A stretch of DNA of 25,165 bases from Clostridiales bacterium UBA1389 (GTDB taxonomy: Bacteria > Bacillota > Clostridia > Oscillospirales > CAG-382), in assembly GCA_002305335.1 (NCBI GenBank), contig DBQR01000045.1, positions 1-25,165 on the forward strand. Direction: 5' to 3'. The notes under the pieces were generated by a model. The model was not told the DNA's origin. It saw only the letters and a program-made list of their open reading frames with translations, and made no database searches. This document shows, in pieces, positions 16,050 to 24,877 of the stretch (its first letter is position 1; each line of letters opens with the position of its first letter). The translations under genes were made by a program, and so were the position numbers.

Positions 16050-17585
16050 ATGAATAAAAAGACGGCAATAATCATCGGAGCAGGCCCCGCAGGGCTTACC
16101 GCAGCCTATGAACTCCTTAAAACAACCGATATGAAGGTGATTGTCCTTGAAGCCACAAACGCTATAGGGGGCATTTCCCAGACGGTGGTCTATAACGGTA
16201 ACCGGATGGATATAGGCGGCCACCGCTTTTTTACCAAGGACGAAAGGGTAAACGAATTCTGGAAAAACCTTATGCCCGTCCAGGGTAAGCCCGCCTATGA
16301 CGACAAGGTGTTAGGCAGGGCAAAACCCCTTGCCACAGGCGGCCCCGACCCCGAAACCGACGATAGGGTTATGCTAATTCGGACAAGGGTGTCAAGGATT
16401 TATTTTCTTAAAAAGTTTTTTGCCTACCCCATTACCCTGTCGGGGGAAACCATTAAAAATATGGGCTTTTCCCGCACGATAAAAGCGGGGTTCGGCTATG
16501 TCTGGTCAGCCGTCTTTAAAAAGAAAGAAACCAATTTGCAAAACTTTTATATAAACCGGTTCGGCAAACCCCTGTATGAAATGTTTTTTGAGGACTATAC
16601 CGAAAAGGTGTGGGGGGTAAACCCCAAGAACATATCCGCCGAATGGGGCGCCCAGCGGGTAAAGGGGCTTTCCTTGTTCAAGGCGGTGTGGAACTTTGTT
16701 TCAAAGCCCTTCAGAGGAAAAAATCCCGAAAAGGTGGAAACCTCCCTTATCGAGCAGTTCATGTACCCCAAAAAGGGACCCGGACAGCTTTGGGAGGAAG
16801 TGGCGGAGGAGGTCAAGGCCCTGGGCGGGGAAATAATAATGAACTGCCCCGTAACCGACATAATAACCGAAAACAATACAATAAAGGCGGTTAAAGCGGG
16901 GGAAAGGGAGTTTGAAGGGGATTATTTCCTGTCCTCTATGCCGGTCAAGGACCTGGTGGACGGCATGACCGGCGTTCCGGCCGACGTTAGGGAAATCGCC
17001 CACAATCTGCCCTATCGGGACTTTATAACCGTGGGTCTGCTCTGCAACAAGCTGAAAATCAAGAACGAAACCAAAATGAAAACCTTGGGAAACATCGTTC
17101 CCGACTGCTGGATATACATTCAGGAACGGGACGTTAAGCTGGGCAGGCTTCAGATATTCAACAACTGGTCGCCCTACATGGTGGCCGACCCCGAAAAAAC
17201 CGTTTGGATAGGGCTTGAGTATTTCTGCTCCGAAGGGGACGAAATGTGGAACATGGCCGACAGGGATTTTATAGAGCTTGCCAAAAAAGAGCTTGTCCAT
17301 ATAGGCATTGTGGACATGGAGGATATTATCGATTCGGTGAGGGTGAGGATAAAGAAGGCCTATCCCTCCTACTTCGGGACCTACGAACAGTTTGACAAGG
17401 TTAAGGATTATTTAAACACCTTTGAAAACCTTTACTGCATAGGCCGGAACGGCCAGCACCGCTACAATAATATGGACCATTCCATGCTGACCGCCATGCT
17501 TGCCGCCGATGCCCTCCGCACCGGCAAGGGCAAGGAGGAAATCTGGAACGTTAACACCGAAAAATCCTATCACGAAAAGAAGTAA
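16050..17585 (+). CDS. FAD-dependent oxidoreductase, UDP-galactopyranose-mutase/protoporphyrinogen-oxidase-like
   Basis: A 511-residue soluble flavoprotein. The Rossmann FAD motif IIIGAGPAGLTAAYEL has glycines at 10, 12 and 15, followed by the acidic ribose-binding end VIVLEA and GGISQT; MDIGGHRFFTKD corresponds to the GGH-type motif found in UDP-galactopyranose mutase relatives. The C-terminal NLYCIGRNGQHRYNNMDHSMLTAMLAA closes the FAD site (seen as CIGRNGQHRYNNMDH). It is longer than a typical mutase (about 370-400 residues), so the reaction is not assigned; members of this group occur in cell-envelope glycan loci. AGAGG precedes the ATG, which lies nine bases after the upstream stop. It is the last gene of the operon and is followed by a terminator. 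Confidence 0.75.
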   Translation: MNKKTAIIIGAGPAGLTAAYELLKTTDMKVIVLEATNAIGGISQTVVYNGNRMDIGGHRFFTKDERVNEFWKNLMPVQGKPAYDDKVLGRAKPLATGGPDPETDDRVMLIRTRVSRIYFLKKFFAYPITLSGETIKNMGFSRTIKAGFGYVWSAVFKKKETNLQNFYINRFGKPLYEMFFEDYTEKVWGVNPKNISAEWGAQRVKGLSLFKAVWNFVSKPFRGKNPEKVETSLIEQFMYPKKGPGQLWEEVAEEVKALGGEIIMNCPVTDIITENNTIKAVKAGEREFEGDYFLSSMPVKDLVDGMTGVPADVREIAHNLPYRDFITVGLLCNKLKIKNETKMKTLGNIVPDCWIYIQERDVKLGRLQIFNNWSPYMVADPEKTVWIGLEYFCSEGDEMWNMADRDFIELAKKELVHIGIVDMEDIIDSVRVRIKKAYPSYFGTYEQFDKVKDYLNTFENLYCIGRNGQHRYNNMDHSMLTAMLAADALRTGKGKEEIWNVNTEKSYHEKK

Positions 17586-17592
17586 CAAAAAA

Positions 17593-17615
17593 AGAGCCGT
17601 TTAAGGCTCTTTTTT
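17593..17615. terminator. Bidirectional intrinsic terminator between convergent genes
   Basis: AGAGCC (17593-17598) and GGCTCT (17605-17610) pair around a six-base loop, with a T-run on the right and an A-run on the left. It serves the flavoprotein gene and the convergent ABC gene. Confidence 0.9.
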
Positions 17616-17626
17616 CATATAGTATT

Positions 17627-20341
17627 TTATCTGTTCCTTATTGCGTCAATGGGTTTCTTTGAAGCTATCTTCTTAACCGGCAGGAAGGAGGCGATAAAAG
17701 CGACCGCCATGCTTATCGCAAACATTAGGGCAAGCTGCCTTATCCCGAAGTTCAACACGGTAATAAGAATACCCACATCCTCCCTTATATAAGTGTTTAT
17801 TAAAAGCGTTATAAAGGCGGCGGCGATTGTTGCCAGTAGAAAGTTCACCGACGCTATTATAAAACTTTCGGAGAAAAAGATTCTGAACACGTCGTTTGAA
17901 CGGGAACCGATCGCCCGCAGAATTCCGATTTCCTGCTTTTTGTAGGCAATGCTTGACGCTATGAAAGTCGCAAACAACACCGCCGCAAAGGATGCTAAAA
18001 AGATGCCGACATACAGAAACGCCTTCGAAATTCCCTTGAGAATCATTTCGATAAAACTCAGTTCAAGGGTTACGGGGTTTTTCAAGGGATAGCGTATGTC
18101 GCCGCTTTCGTCGTAACAGAATTTCAGCAGTTCGGTTATTCCCCGACGGCTTTGGGGCATCGCACCCACCGCAAAGGAGTAATACCCGGCATTTTCATCT
18201 ATAACCTCGCCGAAGAACTTATCCGAACAGACCACGGTGCCATGCAGCTTATAGTCTTCTTTTCCGTTAATAAAGCCTACTATCTTCCAGCCCGGTTCGT
18301 TGGTAAAACCAGCGTAATTATAATCATAGGTATTTAAAGTTATATCGCCGTGGTTTTGTAAAAACACAGCCAGATCCTCGATTTCCACGGGCGAATAGGT
18401 TTCGGAATTAACAACCCCGACGCTGTTTGAAAAAACTATTATTTCCCTGTCGCCGAGTGTCGTTTTTTCGCCGTTTACCCATACGATCTTTGATATATCG
18501 GTTTCGGAAAGACGTAAAAGCCTTTCAGTATAAATCGAATAACTATATTCAGAAGAGTCGGAAATGCTGAAACTGACTGATTTATCCGTGATTCGTGTTC
18601 CCAGACCCGTCTTCATGAAATTCTCTATAAATCCTTTTCCGGTAAATGCCACGGCGCAAAGGCTGTTTAGCAATTCCTCTTCAAATTCCTTTCTAAGCGC
18701 TTTATAAAACAAGTCATCCCGGTTGGTTAAATCGGTAAGAGGTTCATATCTTTTCAAGTTGAATCTGGTGTCTATGACACCGGTTATTACAAAGTCTTCG
18801 CCCCTGATCGAAAGGTTTTTTCCCACCATATCAGAATATGAGCGGACGGGCTTGAGGATACCGCCATCGCTTTCGGAATACCCCGCTTTAATAAAGGTTT
18901 CGCAGACATAGGCGGAAACGGCAATTTCTTTTTTACTGCCGTCGGGGAGTGTTCCGGCTATAAGCGTATAACCCATTTTTTCAAGGTCGCTTAACGAAAC
19001 CTCGGCAAAGCCCGAAAACGTTGTGGTGTATATATTTATTTGGTTTTCGTACAGCGTGTCCCTAGAATGAATATTCGTGGAAAAATCAAAGTTTTCGTAG
19101 CCGTCTTCGCCGGTATAAACTCCGGTCAGATAAATTCCCGTCTTTTCGGTTATATGGGCAACATCCCCGTCGTTTAGCATAATCTGATCATTCCAGTAGA
19201 AATCGTCGTCATTATATACGACCTTTTTTCCCTTTGTTATGGAAGCATATGTTATGCCTGAATCGACAAGGGAATTGGTGGCAATACGTATTTTATCGTA
19301 GCCGGAAATGGTGTCGGCCACCCCGAAAAGGGTAAAGGCCATAACGGACAGTATAATTGTAACCACAAGGCGGATTTTTTTGTGTTTAAGCCCGCTCGCC
19401 CCTATCTTGAATGCGTTTTTAAGGGGAAGACGGGATTTAATAAGCTTAAAAGGGGAGGAAGGTTTTTCCGCCTTATTAACCTTTGTAACGTCGGTGGCCT
19501 TGAACTTCTTCTGCTTTTCGGCGGCTTTTATAACAACCCCGTTTTTGAGGGAATCCATATAGGCATTGATTTTAAGCCGGTCTTCCTCGGTTAAATGGTA
19601 GCCTGCGGGGACTTCCACGGTGTTTTCCGAAAATATAAGGGCATTTTCCTCTGTCGGTAAAGCAGCCTCGTCCCGTTCGATATCGTTTATAACCCTGCCG
19701 TCGGCAAGCTCGATAATCCGGTCGGCATAGGTTTCGGCAAATTCCCGGTCGTGGGAAACCACCACAACCAGCTTGTCGGCGGAAAGTTTCTTTAATGTCT
19801 GAAGCACCTGCTTCCCGGTCACCGAATCCAGCGCCCCGGTGGGCTCGTCGGCGAATATTATTTCGGGGTTTTTTACCAGGGCTCTGGCGATGGCAACCCG
19901 CTGCATCTGGCCGCCGGAAAGCTCATTCGGTCTCCGGTTGCCGTAGCCCGCCATATCAACCTGTTCAAGTATCGAATTGATTTTTTCATCGGTGGCCTTA
20001 AGTCCCTGAAGCTCAAGGGCAAGGCCTATGTTTGCCCCTACGGTGAAATCCTCCAGCAGGTTGTATTCCTGAAAAATAAACCCCACATAGGTGTTCCGGT
20101 AGGAATCGAAATCCGCCTGGGAAAATCTTTTTGACGAAACGCCTTTTATAATGATTTCGCCTTCGTTATACTTGTCAAGCCCCCCCAAAACGTTAAGCAT
20201 AGTGGATTTACCGCTCCCGGATTTGCCGTGGAGGAAAACCATGCCGGTTTCGGGTAATTTCAGGTTAATGTTGTCAAGGGCTTTTACGGGTACGCCTTTT
20301 TTCGGCTTGTAGATTTTGGAAAGGTTTACGGCTTCAAGCAT
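17627..20341 (-). CDS. ABC transporter, ATPase fused to MacB/FtsX-type permease
   Basis: A 904-residue fusion. Residues 1-230 form the ATPase: Walker A GKSGSGKST (39-47), signature LSGGQ (141-145), Walker B IIFADE (161-166) and the H-loop VVVSHD. A linker of about 90 residues follows, then one membrane helix (about 325-345), a large extracytoplasmic domain of more than 400 residues, and three C-terminal helices with the FtsX motif YKKQEIGILRAIGSRSNDV between the first two. This is the four-helix topology of MacB-type mechanotransmission ABC proteins, which act on extracytoplasmic substrates such as peptides, lipoproteins or envelope-stress ligands. ATPase and permease in one chain are common in Clostridia. 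AAAGGAG precedes the start. It lies 30 bases after the ferredoxin-thioredoxin-reductase-like gene, probably in the same transcript. Confidence 0.9.
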   Translation of the reverse strand: MLEAVNLSKIYKPKKGVPVKALDNINLKLPETGMVFLHGKSGSGKSTMLNVLGGLDKYNEGEIIIKGVSSKRFSQADFDSYRNTYVGFIFQEYNLLEDFTVGANIGLALELQGLKATDEKINSILEQVDMAGYGNRRPNELSGGQMQRVAIARALVKNPEIIFADEPTGALDSVTGKQVLQTLKKLSADKLVVVVSHDREFAETYADRIIELADGRVINDIERDEAALPTEENALIFSENTVEVPAGYHLTEEDRLKINAYMDSLKNGVVIKAAEKQKKFKATDVTKVNKAEKPSSPFKLIKSRLPLKNAFKIGASGLKHKKIRLVVTIILSVMAFTLFGVADTISGYDKIRIATNSLVDSGITYASITKGKKVVYNDDDFYWNDQIMLNDGDVAHITEKTGIYLTGVYTGEDGYENFDFSTNIHSRDTLYENQINIYTTTFSGFAEVSLSDLEKMGYTLIAGTLPDGSKKEIAVSAYVCETFIKAGYSESDGGILKPVRSYSDMVGKNLSIRGEDFVITGVIDTRFNLKRYEPLTDLTNRDDLFYKALRKEFEEELLNSLCAVAFTGKGFIENFMKTGLGTRITDKSVSFSISDSSEYSYSIYTERLLRLSETDISKIVWVNGEKTTLGDREIIVFSNSVGVVNSETYSPVEIEDLAVFLQNHGDITLNTYDYNYAGFTNEPGWKIVGFINGKEDYKLHGTVVCSDKFFGEVIDENAGYYSFAVGAMPQSRRGITELLKFCYDESGDIRYPLKNPVTLELSFIEMILKGISKAFLYVGIFLASFAAVLFATFIASSIAYKKQEIGILRAIGSRSNDVFRIFFSESFIIASVNFLLATIAAAFITLLINTYIREDVGILITVLNFGIRQLALMFAISMAVAFIASFLPVKKIASKKPIDAIRNR

Positions 20342-20371
20342 AAAAACTCCTTTGTTTTCACTCCGGTGTAG

Positions 20372-20578
20372 TTATTTGTTTGTGTCTTTTGACTTGTAAT
20401 AAAGCCTGCAATGGCAATAGCCTTCAAAGCCAGGGTCGGCAATCTGTTCTTTGAATTCCTTGCAGATACACTTGGTATCTTCGTTTATTTCCCGTCTGCA
20501 GGGGCAGTGGCCGTTTTTTTGCTTTAATCCTTCCCGGATTAACGCCACAATTTCCTTATCTTCGTTTAATCTTACCAT
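20372..20578 (-). CDS. Ferredoxin-thioredoxin reductase catalytic-subunit-like protein
   Basis: A 68-residue protein with three CxC pairs: Cys25/27 (CPCR), Cys37/39 (CICKEF) and Cys55/57 (GYCHCRLYY). This is the pattern of the catalytic beta subunit of ferredoxin-thioredoxin reductase, in which four cysteines bind a [4Fe-4S] cluster and two form the redox disulfide. The spacing here (9 and 15 residues between pairs) differs from the plant enzyme (16 and 8). The gene follows thioredoxin after eight bases, which supports electron flow from ferredoxin through this protein to thioredoxin in place of an NADPH-dependent TrxB. No separate variable (alpha) subunit is nearby. Confidence 0.8.
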   Translation of the reverse strand: MVRLNEDKEIVALIREGLKQKNGHCPCRREINEDTKCICKEFKEQIADPGFEGYCHCRLYYKSKDTNK

Positions 20579-20586
20579 AATATCAC

Positions 20587-20907
20587 CTATTTGTATTTAT
20601 TCATAAGGGCAATTAACTGGTCTTTGGTTTTTACCCCTTCGGCACGGAAAGCTATAAGGTTGTCTTTGATAAAAACAAGGGTGGGTATAACTCTGACAGA
20701 GAATTTGTCCGCAAGTTCGGCTTCCTCGTCCACATTCACCTTGCAGAGCTTTACTCCGGTTGTCTCTTCGTCCCCCAGGTCCTCAAGGGTTTGACCCATC
20801 ATCCTGCAGGGACCGCACCAGGTTGCCCAGAAGTCGATTACCACAAGTTCCTTGGAGTTTACCACGACGGATTCATAGTTCCTGCCGGTCAATTCGGTGT
20901 GTTTCAT
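20587..20907 (-). CDS. trxA: Thioredoxin
   Basis: A 106-residue classical thioredoxin, the cytoplasmic disulfide reductant. It has the active-site WCGPC (30-34) after VVIDFWAT and the cis-proline loop VIPT (Pro75), in a full-length single-domain fold. The ribosome binding site AAAGGAG lies just before ATG 20907, and a near-consensus promoter is upstream. It is the first gene of an operon with the ferredoxin-thioredoxin-reductase-like gene eight bases on, which is its probable reductase. Confidence 0.95.
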   Translation of the reverse strand: MKHTELTGRNYESVVVNSKELVVIDFWATWCGPCRMMGQTLEDLGDEETTGVKLCKVNVDEEAELADKFSVRVIPTLVFIKDNLIAFRAEGVKTKDQLIALMNKYK

Positions 20908-20937
20908 TATTTTACCACTCCTTTCGTTTATAACCTG

Positions 20938-20965
20938 ATTATATTAAAGCGCCGGGTATTGTCAA
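20938..20965 (-). promoter_or_regulatory. Consensus promoter for trxA operon
   Basis: Read on the minus strand: TTGACA (20965-20960), a 16-base spacer and TATAAT (20943-20938). An AT-rich inverted repeat, AACAT/ATGTT (20964-20978), overlaps the upstream edge of the -35 box and might be an operator. Confidence 0.8.
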
Positions 20966-20995
20966 CATATAAAATGTTACTTTTTAGGAATATTC

Positions 20996-21031
20996 TTGAC
21001 TTGACTGTATAAACGGTGGTATAAATATAAT
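20996..21031 (+). promoter_or_regulatory. Promoter region for the GH78 gene, with tandem boxes
   Basis: Two overlapping TTGACT boxes (20996-21001 and 21001-21006) precede TATAAA (21020-21025, 18 bases from the first box) and TATAAT (21026-21031, 19 bases from the second). Either pairing is possible. The transcript would start about 30-40 bases before the ATG at 21068. Confidence 0.55.
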
Positions 21032-21067
21032 AAATTAATATATTTACACAAGCAAACGGAGGAAATT

Positions 21068-23329
21068 ATGGACAAAACGGTATTGCCGCTTGATTTTTAC
21101 TCCGCAACCAACGAATATAACACCTTCGAAAAATATATAAGCGCTCCTTACCTAAGAAAATCCTTTTTCCTCGACAAAATTCCCCAGAAAGCCACGGTCT
21201 ATATCTGCGGTCTTGGCTTTTACCGGCTTTTCGTTAACGGAAGGGAAGTAACCAAGGGACTGCTTTCTCCCTATATTTCCAATCCCGACGATATTATTTA
21301 TTACGACGAATACGAAATCTTCTCACATCTTGCCGAAGGGGAAAACGTCATAGGGGTTATTTTGGGTAACGGCTTTATAAACGCCATCGGCGGCAGGGTC
21401 TGGGATTTCGACAAGGCCCCCTTCAGGTCCTCCCCCAAGATTGCCTTTTCCCTTGTCTGCGACGGCAACGGGGTTATCCCCTCCGGGGAGGGTTTTAAAT
21501 GTCATCCTTCTCCCATACTGTTTGACGACCTGCGCTGCGGCGAACGCTATGACGCAAGGGAGGAAATAAAAAGCTGGAACGAACCCGGCTTTGACGACAG
21601 TAACTGGCGTAATGTTATCCCCGCCGAAAAACCCAAAGGGGAACCGAAACTGTGCGACGCCGACCCCATTGTAAAATCACGGGAAATAGCCCCTGTTTCG
21701 GTTACTGCCGGGGGATTTACCGAACCTCGAAAGGTTGAGGGGGGCTTCGGAATCCTTGAGACTCCTTACGATGAGGTCATTACGGCCGGATATATCTATG
21801 ACTTCGGGGAAAACTCCGCCGGTATAGTACGGCTTGAAATAAATGGAGATGCCGGTCAGAAGGTTATCCTTCAGTTCGGGGAAACCCTGAAAAACGGCAA
21901 CCTTGACCTTTCCTCAATGTATTTCCTCCCGAAAGGCTATAACCAGAGGTGCGTTTTTATCTGTTCCGGGAATGAGGATGTATATGAACCCTCCTTCTGC
22001 TATTTCGGTTTCCGGTATGTGCTGGTTTCGGGGATAACCGGGGAACAGGCAAAAAGTCTTAGGCTTACATATATTGTATGCCATTCCGATATTAAACGGA
22101 CAGGGGATTTTTCCTGTTCGGACGAAATCGCAAACAGGCTGTATGAGGCCTGTATAAGAAGCGACCTTGCCAATTTCTATTATTTTCCCACCGACTGTCC
22201 CCACCGGGAGAAAAACGGCTGGACGGGGGACGCCGCCATGTCCGCCGTTCAGATTATGTATAACTTTGAAGCGGGAAAGTCCCTTTCGGTATGGATGGAC
22301 AACATAAGAAAAGCCCAGAGACAAAGCGGAGAAATTCCCGGTATCATCCCCACCTCCGGCTGGGGGTTCAAGTGGGGAAACGGTCCCGCATGGGACAGCG
22401 TTCTGGTGTCGGTTCCCGCCGCCGTGTATGACTTTACCGGTAACGATAAAATACTGAACGACAACGCCGACGCAATATGGAAATATATAGAGTATCTTGA
22501 AACAAAGGCAAACGACGAGGGTTTGTTTGAATTCGGTCTTGGGGACTGGTGCCCCGTGGGGGGGACAATAAAAGCGCCCTTAGTGGTTACCGATTCGATT
22601 ATTGTTTATGAATTTCTTAACACCGCCGCCTTTATTTTTTCCTCCATCGGCCAGGACGAAAGGGTAAGCTATGCCTTTTCTCTGGCAAGCCGGTTAAGGA
22701 AAGCTATCCGGAGATACCTGATTGACGGTTATAGGGTTGTCGGGGAGTGTCAGGCATGTCAGGCCATGGCGTTGTATTACGGTATCTTTGACAGGGACAC
22801 CCGGGAGTACAGAAAGGCCTTTGAAGCGCTGCTTGATATGATAGACGAAAAAGGCGGCCATATGGACTGCGGTACCTTGGGGTCAAGGGTGTTATTCAGG
22901 CTGCTGGCCGAAAACGGCAACGCCGACCTTGCCTTTAAAATGATAACCCGCACCGACGAACCCTCCTTCGGCAACTGGATATATAAAGGCGCCACCTCCA
23001 TGTGGGAGGGCTTCGGGGATAATATGTCGAAAAACCACCACTTTTACGGGGATATTGCCGCCTTCTTTCAGGAATATATCGCCGGGTTGTATTATGTTTT
23101 CGACAGGGTGAGGATATCCCCCTGCTTTGTTAAAGAGCTGGATTTTGCTCAGGCTTCCTGCCGGGATATTTCGGTAAGATGGGAACGGCAGGGAGAAAAC
23201 AAAATAATCCTTACCGTAAACGGCCCCGAATACGTAAACGGCGACATAGTGTTAAGGGAGGGCAGTTTTGAAGACGGATTTATCGAAAAGCCCCTTGAAC
23301 CGGGAACATATAACGTAATTTTGGAATAA
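21068..23329 (+). CDS. Alpha-L-rhamnosidase, GH78 family
   Basis: A 753-residue enzyme with the usual GH78 order: an N-terminal carbohydrate-binding beta-sandwich (about 20-190), a second beta-sandwich (about 210-350), the (alpha/alpha)6 catalytic barrel (about 350-680) and a C-terminal beta domain. The motif TDCPHREKNGWTGDA (375-389) supplies the conserved acidic residues Asp376, Glu381 and Asp388, and GATSMWEGFG supplies Glu647. The active site therefore looks intact, and release of alpha-linked L-rhamnose is the expected reaction. There is no signal peptide, so it should act in the cytoplasm on imported oligosaccharides or glycosides; the transporter is not adjacent. GGAGGA precedes the ATG. 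The membrane glycosyltransferase gene follows after 16 bases. Confidence 0.9.
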   Translation: MDKTVLPLDFYSATNEYNTFEKYISAPYLRKSFFLDKIPQKATVYICGLGFYRLFVNGREVTKGLLSPYISNPDDIIYYDEYEIFSHLAEGENVIGVILGNGFINAIGGRVWDFDKAPFRSSPKIAFSLVCDGNGVIPSGEGFKCHPSPILFDDLRCGERYDAREEIKSWNEPGFDDSNWRNVIPAEKPKGEPKLCDADPIVKSREIAPVSVTAGGFTEPRKVEGGFGILETPYDEVITAGYIYDFGENSAGIVRLEINGDAGQKVILQFGETLKNGNLDLSSMYFLPKGYNQRCVFICSGNEDVYEPSFCYFGFRYVLVSGITGEQAKSLRLTYIVCHSDIKRTGDFSCSDEIANRLYEACIRSDLANFYYFPTDCPHREKNGWTGDAAMSAVQIMYNFEAGKSLSVWMDNIRKAQRQSGEIPGIIPTSGWGFKWGNGPAWDSVLVSVPAAVYDFTGNDKILNDNADAIWKYIEYLETKANDEGLFEFGLGDWCPVGGTIKAPLVVTDSIIVYEFLNTAAFIFSSIGQDERVSYAFSLASRLRKAIRRYLIDGYRVVGECQACQAMALYYGIFDRDTREYRKAFEALLDMIDEKGGHMDCGTLGSRVLFRLLAENGNADLAFKMITRTDEPSFGNWIYKGATSMWEGFGDNMSKNHHFYGDIAAFFQEYIAGLYYVFDRVRISPCFVKELDFAQASCRDISVRWERQGENKIILTVNGPEYVNGDIVLREGSFEDGFIEKPLEPGTYNVILE

Positions 23330-23345
23330 CGGGATATAAAATTTT

Positions 23346-24809
23346 ATGATTATTGACTCAATCGGCAGCCTTTATAGTTCCTTCCACTCGGTGGCAGGTA
23401 CGCTGCTTTGGATTTTTTCCGCATTAACCGCTTACAGGATCGTCTATCTGCTGATAGGCGTTTTCTTTACACGGAAATTCAAGCACACCGATAACTACCA
23501 CAAATATGCCATACTCATCCCCGCCCGGAACGAGGAACCGGTTTTGGGAAACCTCCTGGACAGCATAAAAAAGCAGGATTACCCTTCAAACCTTATTACT
23601 GTATTTGTGGTGGCGGACAACTGCACCGACAATACCGCTAAAATCGCAAGAGAAGAGGGGGCGGTCTGCTACGAAAGGTTTGACAAAACCAGATGCACCA
23701 AGGGCTATGCTCTTCAATTTTTGTTTGAAAACATAAAAAAAGATTACGGAATCGAAGCCTTCGAGGGCTATTTCATATTCGATGCCGACAATCTTTTGAA
23801 AACCGACTATATATCCCGGATGAACGACGCCTTTGACGCGGGGGTAAAAATATTAACCTCCTACCGGAACACCAAGAATTTCGACGAAAACTGGATATCC
23901 TCGATTTACGCCCTCCACTGGATAAGATCCATTCGGGCAAGGCACAGGGCAAGGTCGGTGCTCCGCCTTGCCACAAATATACAGGGCACCGGCTTTTTGT
24001 TTGCCAACGAACTGGTCAGGGAGGGGTGGGAATATACCTCCCTCACCGAAGACAGGGCATTTACCGCCGACGCGGTGGCAAAGGGCTATGAGATTTCCTA
24101 CAACGACGAGGCCATGTTTTACGACGAACAGCCGGTAAGCCTTAAAATTTCCTTAAGACAGCGGTTAAGGTGGTCAAGGGGGCATATCCTTGCCTATTTT
24201 GAAAGCGGTCCCAAATTATTCGTAAATATCTTTTTCGGAAAAATGTTTCTGAAAAACAAAAACGACAGGCAGGATAAGCCCGTCAAAAAATTAATCGAAT
24301 CGGTTCGCCACCGGGCAGCCTCCTTCGATACCCTTATTCAGCTTACCCCTTTTAATGTGTTTTCGGTTTTCCTCTGGTTTACAGCGGAGTTTTTAATCTA
24401 TTCCTTTGCGTTACATAAAACCGGAATCGACAACACTAATTTAATAAGCGGCTCCTCTATATTGGCAAAAGCACTGAAGCTTGTGTTCAACCCGGTGATT
24501 TCGGTCAGTCCCGGAGCGGAGGCGGTGTTACTTGGGATTGCCCTATCTATATGGTTTCGCATTTTATACCTTGCGGGGGTTTATATAAAAGATATTTTTT
24601 ACGGCTCCTTCGTTTTCTTCCTCGAAAGGAAAAATATAAAGCCGATACCCTTTTCCAAAAAGCTAATCTGCTGTCTTACCTGGCCTATGTTTGACCTGAT
24701 AGGGAGATTCACCAATGTGCTGGCGGTATTTATGAAGGTGGGCTGGAAACCCATACCCCATAAAAGCAAAGTCACCATCGACGAACTTGACCCGAAGCTT
24801 AAAAAATGA
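23346..24809 (+). CDS. Membrane-bound family 2 glycosyltransferase (processive-synthase-like)
   Basis: A 487-residue protein with one N-terminal helix (about 17-40), a cytoplasmic GT-A domain and two or three C-terminal helices (from about 335). The catalytic marks are all present: IPARNE (58-63), the DxD motif FDADN (145-149), TED (234-236) and QRLRW (272-276), the QxxRW signature of cellulose/hyaluronan-synthase-like enzymes. It probably adds sugars from a nucleotide donor to a growing or lipid-linked glycan at the inner membrane face; the sugar is unknown. The ribosome binding site before ATG 23346 is weak (GGGA). Pairing of a degradative rhamnosidase with a synthase-like GT2 is unexpected and may reflect only a shared transcript. 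Confidence 0.85.
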   Translation: MIIDSIGSLYSSFHSVAGTLLWIFSALTAYRIVYLLIGVFFTRKFKHTDNYHKYAILIPARNEEPVLGNLLDSIKKQDYPSNLITVFVVADNCTDNTAKIAREEGAVCYERFDKTRCTKGYALQFLFENIKKDYGIEAFEGYFIFDADNLLKTDYISRMNDAFDAGVKILTSYRNTKNFDENWISSIYALHWIRSIRARHRARSVLRLATNIQGTGFLFANELVREGWEYTSLTEDRAFTADAVAKGYEISYNDEAMFYDEQPVSLKISLRQRLRWSRGHILAYFESGPKLFVNIFFGKMFLKNKNDRQDKPVKKLIESVRHRAASFDTLIQLTPFNVFSVFLWFTAEFLIYSFALHKTGIDNTNLISGSSILAKALKLVFNPVISVSPGAEAVLLGIALSIWFRILYLAGVYIKDIFYGSFVFFLERKNIKPIPFSKKLICCLTWPMFDLIGRFTNVLAVFMKVGWKPIPHKSKVTIDELDPKLKK

Positions 24810-24810
24810 A

Positions 24811-24837
24811 AAAACGCTGTTTTAAAGACAGCGTTTT
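24811..24837. terminator. Bidirectional intrinsic terminator
   Basis: AAAACGCTGT (24811-24820) and ACAGCGTTTT (24828-24837) pair around a seven-base loop. T-rich sequence follows on both strands, so it can end the GT2 transcript and the convergent methyltransferase transcript. Confidence 0.85.
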
Positions 24838-24877
24838 AATTTGCTTGACCTTATTGAACTAATAAAGCCATAAAAGT

